From assembly GCF_002117485.1 (NCBI RefSeq), contig NZ_CP021030.1:871001-935000 (forward strand): a stretch of 64,000 nt of DNA, given 5' to 3'. Shown here in pieces: positions 8,726-19,982 of the stretch. This stretch comes from Rhizobium sp. NXC14. Its GTDB lineage: Bacteria > Pseudomonadota > Alphaproteobacteria > Rhizobiales > Rhizobiaceae. Both the position numbers and the translations under genes were made by a program. The notes beneath the pieces were generated by a model that searched no databases, was not told the origin of the DNA, and saw only the letters and a program-made list of their open reading frames with translations. Numbering within the stretch: the first letter of the stretch is position 1; every line of letters starts with the position of its first letter.

Positions 8726-9176
8726 GGGACGGCGGGCATGATGCCCGCGCCTACTTCGGCGATCGTTGCAGCCATTCGAGTCTCCGGACCTGAGCCCTTC
8801 GAACACGCATTTGTGGCATCGCCTTCCCGGCTCGTCTGACAGAGAATGATCGCCGGGCGCGCATCAATTGCAGCCGCGGATTTATAGGAGCTTTTGCACA
8901 AACGGCAACGGCTTTTTGAGCCTGTTCGGATCGGCGTTATTTGTGAGAGATGTCGGCATCATCACGCTCTTCAGCCAGAAGTGACCAGTTTCGGCATTTT
9001 TCGAACGGTTTAGCATCTATTGCGTGAGAAACCTTCCCGCGGAAGCAATCTCCCGCGCACTTTTCGGCATTGGAAAAAGAGCAGCGACGCAAGCCTGACG
9101 AAAGCTTCGAGGTCGGCTGACGCGCTGCACGGGATAAAATAGTGCGCAACGGAACGAATCGCAGCGGACAAAAGAA
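8726..9176. other. Intergenic stretch between PAS gene and groEL terminator
   Basis: Apart from a possible N-terminal extension of the PAS gene up to 8806, no coding frame with rhizobial codon bias is visible. The sequence from about 8880 to 9170 is noticeably poorer in GC than the flanks. No tRNA, repeat or mobile-element end was recognised. Confidence 0.45.
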
Positions 9177-9200
9177 AAGGGCGACCCGGGGGCCGCCCTT
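9170..9200 (-). terminator. groEL terminator
   Basis: On the minus strand the sequence reads AAGGGCGGCCCCCGGGTCGCCCTT then TTCTTTTG. It forms a GC-rich stem with one mismatch, followed by a T-rich tract. It lies about 50 bases after the groEL stop at 9248. Confidence 0.8.
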
Positions 9201-9247
9201 CCTGTTCCGGATGTGCCGGAATGGATGTCAGTGACGGCTTTCGCCTA

Positions 9248-10927
<1,680 letters not shown>

Positions 10928-10957
10928 TCAGCCATTTCGGGAAAGCGGATCGGCCGA

Positions 10958-11254
10958 TCAGCCGATGATGCCCATGATGTCGGCTTCCTTCATGATCAGA
11001 AGGTCTTCGCCGTTGATCTTGACTTCAGTGCCGGACCACTTGCCGAACAGAACGCGGTCGCCAGCCTTGACGTCGAGAGCGACGACCTTGCCGGACTCAT
11101 CACGAGCGCCGGAGCCGACGGCGACGATTTCGCCTTCCTGCGGCTTCTCCTTGGCGGTGTCGGGAATGATGATGCCGCCCTTGGTCTTTTCTTCGGACTC
11201 GACGCGACGAACGACGACGCGGTCGTGAAGCGGACGGAAATTGGTGCTTGCCAT
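10958..11254 (-). CDS. groS: Co-chaperonin GroES
   Basis: The 98-residue lid of the GroEL chamber. The typical N-terminus [19 protein letters not shown] is followed by the mobile-loop segment [14 protein letters not shown], and the C-terminal part reads ADIMGIIG. It is first in the operon, 59 bases downstream of the CIRCE operator, and is followed by groEL. Confidence 0.98.
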   Translation of the reverse strand: MASTNFRPLHDRVVVRRVESEEKTKGGIIIPDTAKEKPQEGEIVAVGSGARDESGKVVALDVKAGDRVLFGKWSGTEVKINGEDLLIMKEADIMGIIG

Positions 11255-11593
11255 TGTCTAATCCCTCGATCGAATGACATTCGCGGACCGGAGCGGCCCG
11301 CATGGATAAGTGTTAGCACTCCTCTCTGGTGAGTGCTAGCGCTCGAGCATTTAGGGATGGCTCCGAGAGGAGTCAATGAGAGCAATCACGAATTTTTGTG
11401 CCGGAATTGTGAAGAGGCGGCGAATTATCGGAGGTTACCGCCGATCCTGTCTGGCATAGCAACGTTCCCAGACCTTGCCGTCCCCTCTCGCCGGGATTGC
11501 CGACGATCTTGTCTGCCAGGTGAAGAAAATGCCTTGCCATCGCCTTGCGCCTTTGCAATGTCACCGGTGACTGAAGCAAATCGGGAAATTGGA
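11255..11593. other. Divergent regulatory region between groES and HAD hydrolase gene
   Basis: No gene is supported. The stretch contains the CIRCE operator at 11313-11339. The HAD reading frame is open from 11333, but codons before 11594 do not resemble the family. The promoter of the HAD-ribF pair should lie in the right half. Confidence 0.55.
11313..11339. promoter_or_regulatory. CIRCE operator (HrcA binding site)
   Basis: TTAGCACTC, nine bases, then GAGTGCTAG. This matches the CIRCE consensus (TTAGCACTC-N9-GAGTGCTAA) at every position but the last. CIRCE is bound by the repressor HrcA, whose activity depends on GroEL, giving feedback control of groESL. It lies 59 bases upstream of groES, the expected place. 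Confidence 0.95.
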
Positions 11594-12442
11594 ATGGCCA
11601 GGCGGATAGGAAACTTCTCGGAGATCACAGATCGCTATGACGTGGTGCTCTGCGACGTCTGGGGCGTCGTTCATAACGGCGTCGATCCGTTTCCAAAGGC
11701 AGCCGCAGCCCTTCAAGCGGCGCGCGAGAGCGGCCTTGCCATCGTCCTGATCACCAATTCGCCGCGCCTTTCCTGGCAGGTGGTCGAGCAACTGCGCCAT
11801 ATCGGCGTTCCAGATGGCGCCTATGACCGGATCGTCACTTCGGGGGACGTCACCCGCGGGCTGATTTCCGAGGGGCCGAAGACGGTCTTTCTGCTCGGCC
11901 CCGAGCGCGACAAGGCGCTTCTCGAAGGCATCGGCGTCGAGCGCCGGCCGGCCGGTGAAGCGCAATCGCTCGTCTGCACTGGCTTTTTCGACGACGAGAC
12001 CGAAAAGCCCGAGGACTACACCGACATGCTCCTCGATTTCCAGGCGCGCGACGTGCCGATGATCTGCGCCAATCCCGACCTCGTCGTCGAACGCGGCCAT
12101 CGCATCATCCCCTGTGCGGGCGCCATGGCTGCCTATTACGAGCAGCTCGGCGGTAAAACCCGCATTGCCGGCAAGCCGCACCGGCCGATTTACGAGGCGA
12201 CGCTTTCGGCCGCCCGCGAGCTTCGCGGCGATTTTTCCACCGACCGTGTGCTGGCGATCGGCGACGGTATGCCGACGGATGTGCGCGGCGCCTTGAATTT
12301 CGGCCTGGATCTTCTCTACATCAGCGGCGGGATCCATGCCAAGGAATACACCTTGAACGGCGAGACCGACGAGGCGATCCTCAACGCCTATCTCGAGCGG
12401 GAGAAGGCCGCGCCGAAGTGGTGGATGCCGCGCCTTGCATGA
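11594..12442 (+). CDS. HAD superfamily class IIA hydrolase (TIGR01459 type)
   Basis: A 282-residue HAD phosphatase with a class IIA cap. Motif I is DVVLCDVWGVVHNG near residue 15 (the usual second Asp is replaced by Trp-Gly-Val context as in this subfamily), motif II is VLITNSP, and the C-terminal motif is LAIGDGMPTDVRGA near residue 223 with the lysine in GKPHRPIYE near 195. The substrate is unknown. The start at 11594 (MARRIGNFSEITDRY) fits the family; an ATG at 11558 is an alternative. The stop overlaps an in-frame upstream ATG of ribF, so the two genes probably form an operon, as commonly seen in rhizobia. Confidence 0.88.
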   Translation: MARRIGNFSEITDRYDVVLCDVWGVVHNGVDPFPKAAAALQAARESGLAIVLITNSPRLSWQVVEQLRHIGVPDGAYDRIVTSGDVTRGLISEGPKTVFLLGPERDKALLEGIGVERRPAGEAQSLVCTGFFDDETEKPEDYTDMLLDFQARDVPMICANPDLVVERGHRIIPCAGAMAAYYEQLGGKTRIAGKPHRPIYEATLSAARELRGDFSTDRVLAIGDGMPTDVRGALNFGLDLLYISGGIHAKEYTLNGETDEAILNAYLEREKAAPKWWMPRLA

Positions 12443-12456
12443 AGAGAAGCCAGCCG

Positions 12457-13440
12457 ATGACCGTCTTCCACCGCAATGAAACCCGCGAAGCCTTGCCTGC
12501 CCATCTGAAGGGCGGGGTCATTGCCATCGGCAATTTCGACGGCGTGCATCGCGGCCATCAATCGGTGCTGAACCGCGCGCTCGAAATAGCGAAGGCGCGC
12601 GGTATTCCTGCCCTGGTGCTGACCTTCGAGCCGCATCCGCGCACGGTGTTCCGGCCGCAGACACCGGTCTTCCGGCTGACACCCGCGCCGCTCAAGGCCC
12701 GGATTCTGGAAACGCTCGGTTTCAACGCAGTCATCGAATATCCTTTCGACTACGAATTTTCGCAGCGCTCGGCCGACGATTTCATCCATTCGATCCTCAA
12801 GGATTGGCTAGGCGCCACCGAAGTCGTCACCGGCTTCGATTTCCATTTCGGCCGCGGCCGCGAAGGCGGGCCTGCCTTCCTGATGAATGCCGGCCAGACC
12901 TATGGTTTCGGCGTCACCCTGATCGACGCCTTCCGCGACGAGAACGCCGATGTCGTCTCGTCGAGCCATATCCGGGCGCTGCTGAAGGACGGCAATGTCA
13001 GCGAAGCCGCCGGCATGCTCGGCTACCGCTATACGGTCGAAGCCGAGGTGATCGACGGCGAAAAGCTCGGCCGGCAACTCGGTTTTCCTACCGCCAATAT
13101 GCGCCTGCCGCCCGAGGCCGAACTTGCCGCCGGCATCTACGCCGTTCGCTTCCGCCGCCGGGACGGAACGCTCCACGATGCCGTCGCGAGCTACGGCCGC
13201 CGCCCGACGGTGACGGAAAACGGCGCGCCGCTGCTCGAAACCTATCTGTTCGATTTTCACGGCGATCTCTACGGCCAGCTCTGCGCCGTCTCCTTCTTCG
13301 GCTATCTGAGACCCGAACTGAAATTCGATGGCCTCGATGCGCTTGTCGTCCAGATCAAACGCGACGAGGAAGAGGCGAGGGCGCTGCTGGCGGGCGTGGC
13401 GCCATTGGGCGAACTCGATCGCAAGCTTTGCTTCTCCTGA
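12457..13440 (+). CDS. ribF: Bifunctional riboflavin kinase / FAD synthetase
   Basis: Converts riboflavin to FMN and then FAD. The protein has 327 residues. The N-terminal adenylyltransferase domain has AIGNFDGVHRGHQSVL near residue 26 and SSSHIRALLKDG near residue 175. The C-terminal kinase domain has LGRQLGFPTANMRL near residue 207 and ETYLFDFHGDLYGQ near residue 262. The start MTVFHRNE at 12457 is preferred. An upstream ATG at 12439 overlaps the HAD gene stop by four bases and would add six residues. Confidence 0.95.
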   Translation: MTVFHRNETREALPAHLKGGVIAIGNFDGVHRGHQSVLNRALEIAKARGIPALVLTFEPHPRTVFRPQTPVFRLTPAPLKARILETLGFNAVIEYPFDYEFSQRSADDFIHSILKDWLGATEVVTGFDFHFGRGREGGPAFLMNAGQTYGFGVTLIDAFRDENADVVSSSHIRALLKDGNVSEAAGMLGYRYTVEAEVIDGEKLGRQLGFPTANMRLPPEAELAAGIYAVRFRRRDGTLHDAVASYGRRPTVTENGAPLLETYLFDFHGDLYGQLCAVSFFGYLRPELKFDGLDALVVQIKRDEEEARALLAGVAPLGELDRKLCFS

Positions 13441-13725
13441 GAGTGCACTGGTCGGAATGTTCCGGGTGCATGCCGGATTCGGCAGTGCCTCGCGATCGTA
13501 GGCAGGCAATTTCCTCTCTTCCTTTTCCCGGCAAAAACGCCTATGAACCGGCGCTATGATGAAACTTCGGCTGGCAATGACGATACGAATTATCGGCCCG
13601 GCCTTCCGCGCGCGCTAAGCGGCCGGGAGGTCCGGGTTTTCGGCGCTTACGAGCAGGCGCTTCCGCCGCCACCTATTTTCACGTCCGTCGCGCCCTCACG
13701 GGGCTGCCAGAAACGATTGTCACAC

Positions 13726-16632
13726 ATGACCGAAACAGCCGAAAAGATCGATTACTCGAAGACCCTCTATCTGCCTGAAACCGATTTCCCGATGCGCGCC
13801 GGTCTGCCGCAGAAGGAACCGGAGCTTGTTGCCCGCTGGCAGCAGATGGATCTCTATAAGAAACTGCGCGCCTCCGCCGCCGGCCGCGAGAAATTCGTCC
13901 TGCACGACGGCCCGCCCTATGCCAATGGCAACATCCATATCGGCCATGCGCTGAACAAGATCCTCAAGGACGTCATCAACCGTTCGTTCCAGATGCGCGG
14001 CTATGACGCCAACTACGTGCCCGGCTGGGATTGCCACGGCCTGCCGATCGAATGGAAGATCGAGGAAGAGAACTATCGCGCCAAGGGAAAGGCGAAGCCT
14101 GACCTGAGCGAGCCGGCGGCGATGATCGGCTTCCGCCGCGAGTGCCGCGCCTATGCCGAGAAGTGGATCAAGGTCCAGGGTGACGAGTTCCAGCGCCTCG
14201 GCATCGTGGGCGACTTCGAAAACCCGTATCTGACGATGAACTTCCATGCGGAAAGCCGCATCGCTGGTGAGCTCTTGAAGATCGCCGCTAGCGGCCAACT
14301 CTACCGCGGCTCCAAGCCGATTATGTGGTCGGTGGTCGAGCGCACCGCGCTGGCGGAAGCCGAGGTCGAGTACCACGACTATGAAAGCGACACGATCTGG
14401 GTGAAATTCCCCATCGCGAAAGGCCCCGACAGCATCAAGGATGCCTTCGTCGTCATCTGGACGACCACGCCATGGACGATCCCCGGCAACCGCGCGGTCG
14501 CCTATTCCTCACGTGTCGCCTACGGCCTTTACGAGGTCACGGCTGCCGAGAATGATTTCGGCCCGCGTCCGGGCGAGAAGCTTGTTTTCGCCGACAAGTT
14601 GGCCGAGGAATCCTTTGCCAAGGCGAAGCTGCAGTACCGGCGCCTAGCCGATGTCACGGCTGCCGATCTCGCCGGCATGGCCTGCGCACATCCCCTCCGA
14701 GGCCTGGAAGGCGGTTACGAATTTGTCGTGCCGCTGCTCGAGGGCGATCATGTCACTGACGATGCCGGTACCGGTTTCGTGCACACCGCACCCAGCCACG
14801 GCCGCGAAGACTTTGACGTCTGGATGGCGCATGCCCGTGAGATCGAGGCCCGCGGCATCGAGACCAAGATCCCGTTCCCGGTCGACGACGGCGGCTTCTA
14901 CACCGCCGACGCTCCCGGCCTGGAAGGCGCGCGCGTCATCGACGATAACGGCAAGAAGGGCGATGCCAATGATCGCGTCATCAAAGCGCTGATCGAACGC
15001 AATGCGCTCTTTGCCCGCGGCCGCTTGAAGCACCAGTATCCGCATTCCTGGCGTTCGAAGAAGCCTGTCATTTTCCGCAATACGCCGCAATGGTTCGTCT
15101 ATATGGACAAGACGCTGCCGGATGGAACGACGCTGCGCAGCCGGGCCCTCGGCGCGATCGACGACACCCGTTTTGTGCCGGCCGCCGGCCAGAACCGTCT
15201 GCGTGCGATGATCGAGCAGCGCCCGGACTGGGTTCTTTCCCGTCAAAGAGCGTGGGGCGTGCCGATCTGCGTCTTCGTGAATGAGCAGGGCGAAGTTCTG
15301 AAAGACGAGGCCGTCAACCAGCGCATCCTCAATGCCTTCGATGTCGAGGGCGCCGACGCCTGGTTTGCCGAAGGCGCCAAGGAACGGTTTCTTGGTAACG
15401 AGCACGACCCGGCCAAGTGGACACAGGTCATGGATATCCTCGACGTCTGGTTCGACTCGGGCTCGACGCACACCTTCACGCTGGAGGATCGCCCCGACCT
15501 GAAATGGCCGGCCGACCTTTATCTCGAAGGGTCCGACCAGCATCGCGGCTGGTTCCATTCTTCGCTCTTGGAATCGGCTGCCACCCGCGGCCGCGCGCCT
15601 TATAACGCCGTCCTCACCCATGGTTTCACCATGGACGAGAAGGGCGAGAAGATGTCGAAGTCGAAGGGCAACGTCACCTCGCCGCAGGAGGTGATGAAGG
15701 ATGCCGGCGCCGACATCCTGCGTCTCTGGGTCATGACCTCGGACTACGCCGATGATCTCCGCGTCGGCAAGACGATCATCCAGACCAATGTCGATGCCTA
15801 TCGCAAGCTGCGCAATACCATCCGCTGGATGCTCGGCACGCTCGCTCACGACAAGGGGGAGGTCATCGCGCTTGCCGATCTGCCGGAGCTGGAGCAGCTG
15901 ATGCTGCACCGTCTCTCCGAGCTCGATCAGCTCGTGCGCGAGAATTATGATGCCTTCGATTTCAAGAAGATCGCCCGCGCATTGATCGACTTTGCCAATG
16001 TCGAGCTCTCGGCCTTCTACTTCGACGTCCGCAAGGATGCGCTCTATTGCGATGCGCCATCCAGCCTCCGCCGTCGCTCGGCGCTCTATGTCATCCGCAT
16101 GATCTTCGATTGCGTGGTGACCTGGCTTGCGCCGATGCTGCCGTTTACGACGGAAGAGGCATGGCTCTCACGCAATCCCTCGGCTATCTCGGTGCATCTG
16201 GAGCAGTTCGCTCCGGTCGCCAAGGAATGGCGCAACGATGCGCTGGCCGAAAAGTGGAGGAAGATCCGCGCGATCCGCAGCGTCGTGACCGGCGCTCTCG
16301 AAATCGAGCGCAAGGACAAGCGCATCGGTTCCTCGCTCGAGGCGGCGCCCGTTGTCTATGTCGCCGATGCGGCGCTTCGCAAGGCGCTCGAGGGCCAGGA
16401 TTTCAGCGAAGTCTGCATCACCTCTGGCATCACGATCAAGTCAGATGCCGGCCCGGCCGACGCTTTCCGCTTGGCCGAGGTGCCTGACGTCGCCGTCGTG
16501 CCGAAGCCTGCCGAAGGCGTCAAATGCGCCCGTTCCTGGCGCATCACCACCGATGTCGGTTCTGATCCGGACTATCCCGACGTCTCGGCGCGCGACGCCG
16601 CCGCCTTGCGCGAACTCGGCATCCGCGCCTGA
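13726..16632 (+). CDS. ileS: Isoleucyl-tRNA synthetase
   Basis: Class I synthetase charging tRNA-Ile, 968 residues. The HIGH motif is in [15 protein letters not shown] near residue 65, the editing domain is in the middle, and the KMSKS loop is [13 protein letters not shown] near residue 640. The frame is open from 13543, but the family starts [18 protein letters not shown], so 13726 is chosen. The C-terminal zinc-binding segment of many IleS proteins is degenerate here: [10 protein letters not shown] keeps one cysteine where a Cys-x-x-Cys pair would be expected. The gene is preceded by about 285 bases without a gene and followed by a lipoprotein gene. Confidence 0.97.
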   Translation: MTETAEKIDYSKTLYLPETDFPMRAGLPQKEPELVARWQQMDLYKKLRASAAGREKFVLHDGPPYANGNIHIGHALNKILKDVINRSFQMRGYDANYVPGWDCHGLPIEWKIEEENYRAKGKAKPDLSEPAAMIGFRRECRAYAEKWIKVQGDEFQRLGIVGDFENPYLTMNFHAESRIAGELLKIAASGQLYRGSKPIMWSVVERTALAEAEVEYHDYESDTIWVKFPIAKGPDSIKDAFVVIWTTTPWTIPGNRAVAYSSRVAYGLYEVTAAENDFGPRPGEKLVFADKLAEESFAKAKLQYRRLADVTAADLAGMACAHPLRGLEGGYEFVVPLLEGDHVTDDAGTGFVHTAPSHGREDFDVWMAHAREIEARGIETKIPFPVDDGGFYTADAPGLEGARVIDDNGKKGDANDRVIKALIERNALFARGRLKHQYPHSWRSKKPVIFRNTPQWFVYMDKTLPDGTTLRSRALGAIDDTRFVPAAGQNRLRAMIEQRPDWVLSRQRAWGVPICVFVNEQGEVLKDEAVNQRILNAFDVEGADAWFAEGAKERFLGNEHDPAKWTQVMDILDVWFDSGSTHTFTLEDRPDLKWPADLYLEGSDQHRGWFHSSLLESAATRGRAPYNAVLTHGFTMDEKGEKMSKSKGNVTSPQEVMKDAGADILRLWVMTSDYADDLRVGKTIIQTNVDAYRKLRNTIRWMLGTLAHDKGEVIALADLPELEQLMLHRLSELDQLVRENYDAFDFKKIARALIDFANVELSAFYFDVRKDALYCDAPSSLRRRSALYVIRMIFDCVVTWLAPMLPFTTEEAWLSRNPSAISVHLEQFAPVAKEWRNDALAEKWRKIRAIRSVVTGALEIERKDKRIGSSLEAAPVVYVADAALRKALEGQDFSEVCITSGITIKSDAGPADAFRLAEVPDVAVVPKPAEGVKCARSWRITTDVGSDPDYPDVSARDAAALRELGIRA

Positions 16633-16763
16633 AGATATTTGCCGGGTGAATTGCCATTGCGGCGTTCATCCGGTAAAAGCTGCCTGAAAATGGCCGGATT
16701 TTTGCGTCAGGGGGACGGTTGTCCGGTAGGGCGACGATTGCACCGGTGGCTGGAAGGGTTTTC

Positions 16764-17393
16764 ATGTTCGCAACGCATTGGTTCCGTATTGGCGCCTGCC
16801 TGTCTGTTGTCATGGCGGGATGCTCCCTTGTGTCCGGCTGCGCCAGCAGCCCGACCTACGGCACCGACAAGACCGCCATGGAGCAGCTGACCGACGATCT
16901 TGGCCAGTCCGTGTCTCTGACCGGACCGGAACCGAAGAACAAGGGCGTCAAATATACGCCGCGCCCGACGCTGGTGCTGCCGGCTGAGGGCCAGCGAGAG
17001 ACCCTCGTCGCGCCGCAGCCGACGGTGGCCAACAAGGACAATCCGCAATGGCTTGAATCGCCGGAGGAGACCCGCGCCCGCCTCGTCTCCGAGGCTGACG
17101 CCAATTCGGACAATCCGAATTACCGCTCGCCGCTGGCAAGCTCCGCAATCGAAGGCGGCCGGCGCACGACCGAAGCCCAGACCCAGGCCTATCGCGAGGC
17201 CCGCGCCCTGCAGAAGGGCTCCTACGTCGATCAGCGTCGCTACATTTCCGATCCGCCGCCCGGTTACCGCACCGTCGACGACCCGGCCAAGCTCGATGAC
17301 GTCGGCGAGCCGGAGCTCAAGAAGCAGAAGAAGCGCAAGAAGGACGCGGCAATCGCCAATTCCGGCAAGCAGTGGTGGAACTTCCTGCAGTAG
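16764..17393 (+). CDS. Putative lipoprotein of unknown function
   Basis: A 209-residue protein. It begins with a short basic and hydrophobic signal (MFATHWFRIGACLSVVMAGC) and a lipobox VSGC near residue 27, so the mature protein should be lipid-anchored. The remainder is polar, rich in Pro, Glu and Lys, with a lysine cluster KKQKKRKKD near the C-terminus and no recognised domain. GGAAGG lies just before the ATG at 16764, supporting that start over an earlier in-frame ATG at 16719. It follows ileS by 131 bases on the same strand. I do not recognise a function. Confidence 0.78.
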   Translation: MFATHWFRIGACLSVVMAGCSLVSGCASSPTYGTDKTAMEQLTDDLGQSVSLTGPEPKNKGVKYTPRPTLVLPAEGQRETLVAPQPTVANKDNPQWLESPEETRARLVSEADANSDNPNYRSPLASSAIEGGRRTTEAQTQAYREARALQKGSYVDQRRYISDPPPGYRTVDDPAKLDDVGEPELKKQKKRKKDAAIANSGKQWWNFLQ

Positions 17394-17501
17394 CAGCTTT
17401 GGATCGGCCTGTAGCCCATGCTTTTCGCTTGGGTTCATCGATATCACCGGACCGGCCCCTCATCCGCCTGCCGGGATGACGTTGTTGTGCAGGCCCTGAG
17501 A

Positions 17502-17975
17502 TTACGGCGCCTCTCTTCGTTCCGCAAAGAATCGCCGCAAAATCTCGGCCGACTGCACCTCATTGATTCCCGAATAGACTTCCGGCGCGTGATGGCAGGT
17601 CGGTTGCGCATAGAATCGCACGCCATTGTCGACGGCGCCGCCCTTCGGATCCTCGGCGCCGTAATAGAGCCTGCGGATGCGCGCAAACGAGATGGCTGCC
17701 GCGCACATGGTGCAAGGCTCCAGCGTCACATAGAGATCGGCGCCGGTAAGGCGCTCCTGCCCAAGTGCCTCGCAGGCGAGCCGGATTGCGGCGATTTCGG
17801 CGTGCGCGGTAACGTCGTTGAGCTCGCGCGTGCCGTTTCCCGAGCGTGAAACAGCAATATCGTCGACAACGACGACCGCGCCGATCGGCACCTCGCCGCG
17901 TTCTCCGGCGGCGCGCGCTTCTTCAAGCGCCATCTCCATGAAACGATTTGTCTTCACGATCGCAATAATTTCCAC
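17502..17975 (-). CDS. tadA: tRNA-specific adenosine deaminase
   Basis: Deaminates A34 to inosine in tRNA-Arg(ACG), allowing wobble decoding. The zinc-dependent cytidine-deaminase fold is shown by HAEIAAIR (zinc His and catalytic Glu) and PCTMCAAAI (two zinc Cys). The length of up to 157 residues fits TadA. The start is not certain: ATG at 17975, GTG at 17957 (VKTNRFMEMALEEA) or ATG at 17939 all keep the domain. It is convergent with the lipoprotein gene and divergent from rluB, with only about 55 bases between the starts. Confidence 0.95.
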   Translation of the reverse strand: MEIIAIVKTNRFMEMALEEARAAGERGEVPIGAVVVVDDIAVSRSGNGTRELNDVTAHAEIAAIRLACEALGQERLTGADLYVTLEPCTMCAAAISFARIRRLYYGAEDPKGGAVDNGVRFYAQPTCHHAPEVYSGINEVQSAEILRRFFAERREAP

Positions 17976-18029
17976 TTAACCGCAGATGCGTGACCTGATA
18001 GACAGGCCCAAAAGGCAGGCAAACAGCAA

Positions 18030-19982
18030 ATGACACCCAAAGACAAGCCAAAACGCCCGGGCGCAAAGCCCCTTTCACGGGATAACAGGCCGAAGGCCGG
18101 TCCGAAGGCGGGCGGCGCGAAGCCGGCGAAGGCCGCAACCGCGCGCTCGGCGGCGGCCGAAGCCGACAGCGACACCAAGGCCGAACGCATTTCCAAGGTG
18201 ATGGCGCGCGCAGGCGTCGCCTCCCGCCGCGACATAGAACGCATGATCATGGAAGGCCGTGTGACGCTGAACGGCACGGTTCTCGAAACCCCCGTCGTCA
18301 ACGTCACGCTTGCAGACCGCATCGAGGTCGACGGCGTGCCGATCCGCGGCATCGAGCGCACCAGGCTCTGGCTCTATCACAAGCCGGCCGGCCTGGTGAC
18401 CACCAATGCCGATCCGGAAGGCCGTCCGACCGTCTTCGACAACCTGCCGGAAGAACTGCCGCGCGTCATGTCGATCGGCCGGCTCGACATCAACACCGAA
18501 GGCCTGTTGCTGCTCACCAATGATGGCGGCCTCGCCCGCGCCCTCGAACTGCCGGCGACCGGTTGGCTGAGGCGCTACCGCGTTCGCGCCCATGGGGAGA
18601 TCGATCAGGAAGCGCTCGACAAATTGAAGGACGGCATCGCCGTCGACGGCGTGCTCTATGGATCGATCGAGGCGACCCTCGACCGCACCCAGGGCTCGAA
18701 TGTCTGGATCACCATGGGCCTTCGCGAAGGCAAGAACCGCGAAATCAAAAATGTGCTCGGCGCGCTCGGTCTCGATGTCAACCGCCTGATCCGCATTTCC
18801 TATGGGCCGTTTCAGCTCGGTGACTTGCCGGAAGGCCATGTCGTCGAGGTGCGCGGCCGCACATTGCGTGACCAACTCGGCCCGCGCCTGATCGAGGAAG
18901 CCAAGGCGAATTTCGACGCGCCGATCTACAATGCGCCCGCCGTCGCTGCCGAAGAAGAGGAAGAGGCTTCGGCACCGGCCGCACCAGCAAAGCGCGAGCG
19001 GCCGCGACGCGAGGAGGATAAGCGCGAACGGGCGCTGAGCCGCCTCGACACCAAGCGTGACGATGGCCCCGGCGGGCGCAGAGACGACGATCGCCGCGGC
19101 GGCCGCAGGGATGAAGACAGGCCCAGGCGCGCCCAGCCGCTCGGCCAGCGCCGCAGCGCCAATGTCTGGATGGCGCCCGGCGCCCGGCCCCTCGGCGAGA
19201 AGGCGGCAGCCAAGGCCGCAAAGAATGCGCAGACCGCGCGCCGGCGCGGCGAGCAGACGCAGGCAAAGGGCACCGGTTTCCACCATATCGAGGATCGCCC
19301 GCGCACGCAGATCAATCGCGTGCGCGAGGAGGACGGCGAATGGATTCGCTCGAGCGAGCAGCCCCACCGCAAGGATGAGGGCGAAGGCCGCGGCCACAAG
19401 CGCTCGTTCGGCGATCGCCAGGCCCGCGAAGACCGCGGTTATGGCGACCGCCCGGCGCGTGGCGAAGGCCGTGCGGAGCGTTCGCGCGGCGACCGGCCAT
19501 TCGGCGACAAGCCGCGCGGCGATCGCAAGCCGCGCGCGGATGGTGATGAGCGTCCTCGCGCCGCCAGAGCCTCCACCGGCGAGAGTCGTTCTGAGCGTCC
19601 GCGCAGCGACCGCCCCTTCGGCGATCGACCTTCGCGTGGCGATCGACCTTTCGCCGGCAAGCCGCGTGGCGAACGTAAGCCGCGCGAGGAGGGTGACGAG
19701 CGCCAGCGGACAGCCAGAAGCTTTGCCGGCGAGGGGCGCTCCGAGCGTCCGCGCGGCGAAAGGTCGTTCGGCGACAAGGCTGTGAGCGGCAAGCCTTCGG
19801 GCGATAAGCCGCGCGGCAAGGGCTTTGCTGGCAAGCCCGGCGGACCCAAGAATTTTTCCGGCAAACCTAAGGGCGCCAAGCCAGGCGGTGAAAGGCCGGG
19901 CGGGGACAGGCCGGCGGGCGGTCCGTCCAGAGGTGGTGCTCGAGGAAAGGGAATGACGCGCGGTGCGGATCGTCGGCGGTGA
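18030..19982 (+). CDS. rluB: 23S rRNA pseudouridine synthase RluB-like with long basic tail
   Basis: A 650-residue protein. An N-terminal S4 RNA-binding domain (ERISKVMARAGVASRRDIER onward, residues about 53-100) is followed by the catalytic domain with the active-site aspartate in SIGRLDINTEGLLLLTND near residues 150-167. Members of this family modify U2605 of 23S rRNA. After residue about 305 there is an extra tail of roughly 340 residues made of Arg/Asp/Gly/Pro/Lys-rich imperfect repeats such as RSERPRSDRPFGDRP. The usual family length is under 300 residues. The tail is probably disordered and RNA-binding. Its end overlaps rsmD by 20 bases, so the two rRNA-modifying genes are coupled. Confidence 0.92.
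   Translation: MTPKDKPKRPGAKPLSRDNRPKAGPKAGGAKPAKAATARSAAAEADSDTKAERISKVMARAGVASRRDIERMIMEGRVTLNGTVLETPVVNVTLADRIEVDGVPIRGIERTRLWLYHKPAGLVTTNADPEGRPTVFDNLPEELPRVMSIGRLDINTEGLLLLTNDGGLARALELPATGWLRRYRVRAHGEIDQEALDKLKDGIAVDGVLYGSIEATLDRTQGSNVWITMGLREGKNREIKNVLGALGLDVNRLIRISYGPFQLGDLPEGHVVEVRGRTLRDQLGPRLIEEAKANFDAPIYNAPAVAAEEEEEASAPAAPAKRERPRREEDKRERALSRLDTKRDDGPGGRRDDDRRGGRRDEDRPRRAQPLGQRRSANVWMAPGARPLGEKAAAKAAKNAQTARRRGEQTQAKGTGFHHIEDRPRTQINRVREEDGEWIRSSEQPHRKDEGEGRGHKRSFGDRQAREDRGYGDRPARGEGRAERSRGDRPFGDKPRGDRKPRADGDERPRAARASTGESRSERPRSDRPFGDRPSRGDRPFAGKPRGERKPREEGDERQRTARSFAGEGRSERPRGERSFGDKAVSGKPSGDKPRGKGFAGKPGGPKNFSGKPKGAKPGGERPGGDRPAGGPSRGGARGKGMTRGADRRR

Noticed and set aside
14644..15909. 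A 421-codon minus-strand frame opposite ileS
   Set aside because: IleS motifs on the plus strand are definitive; the antisense translation has no family features.
19540..19800. Repetitive DNA in rluB considered as a CRISPR array
   Set aside because: The units are in-frame coding repeats of variable length without regular unique spacers.
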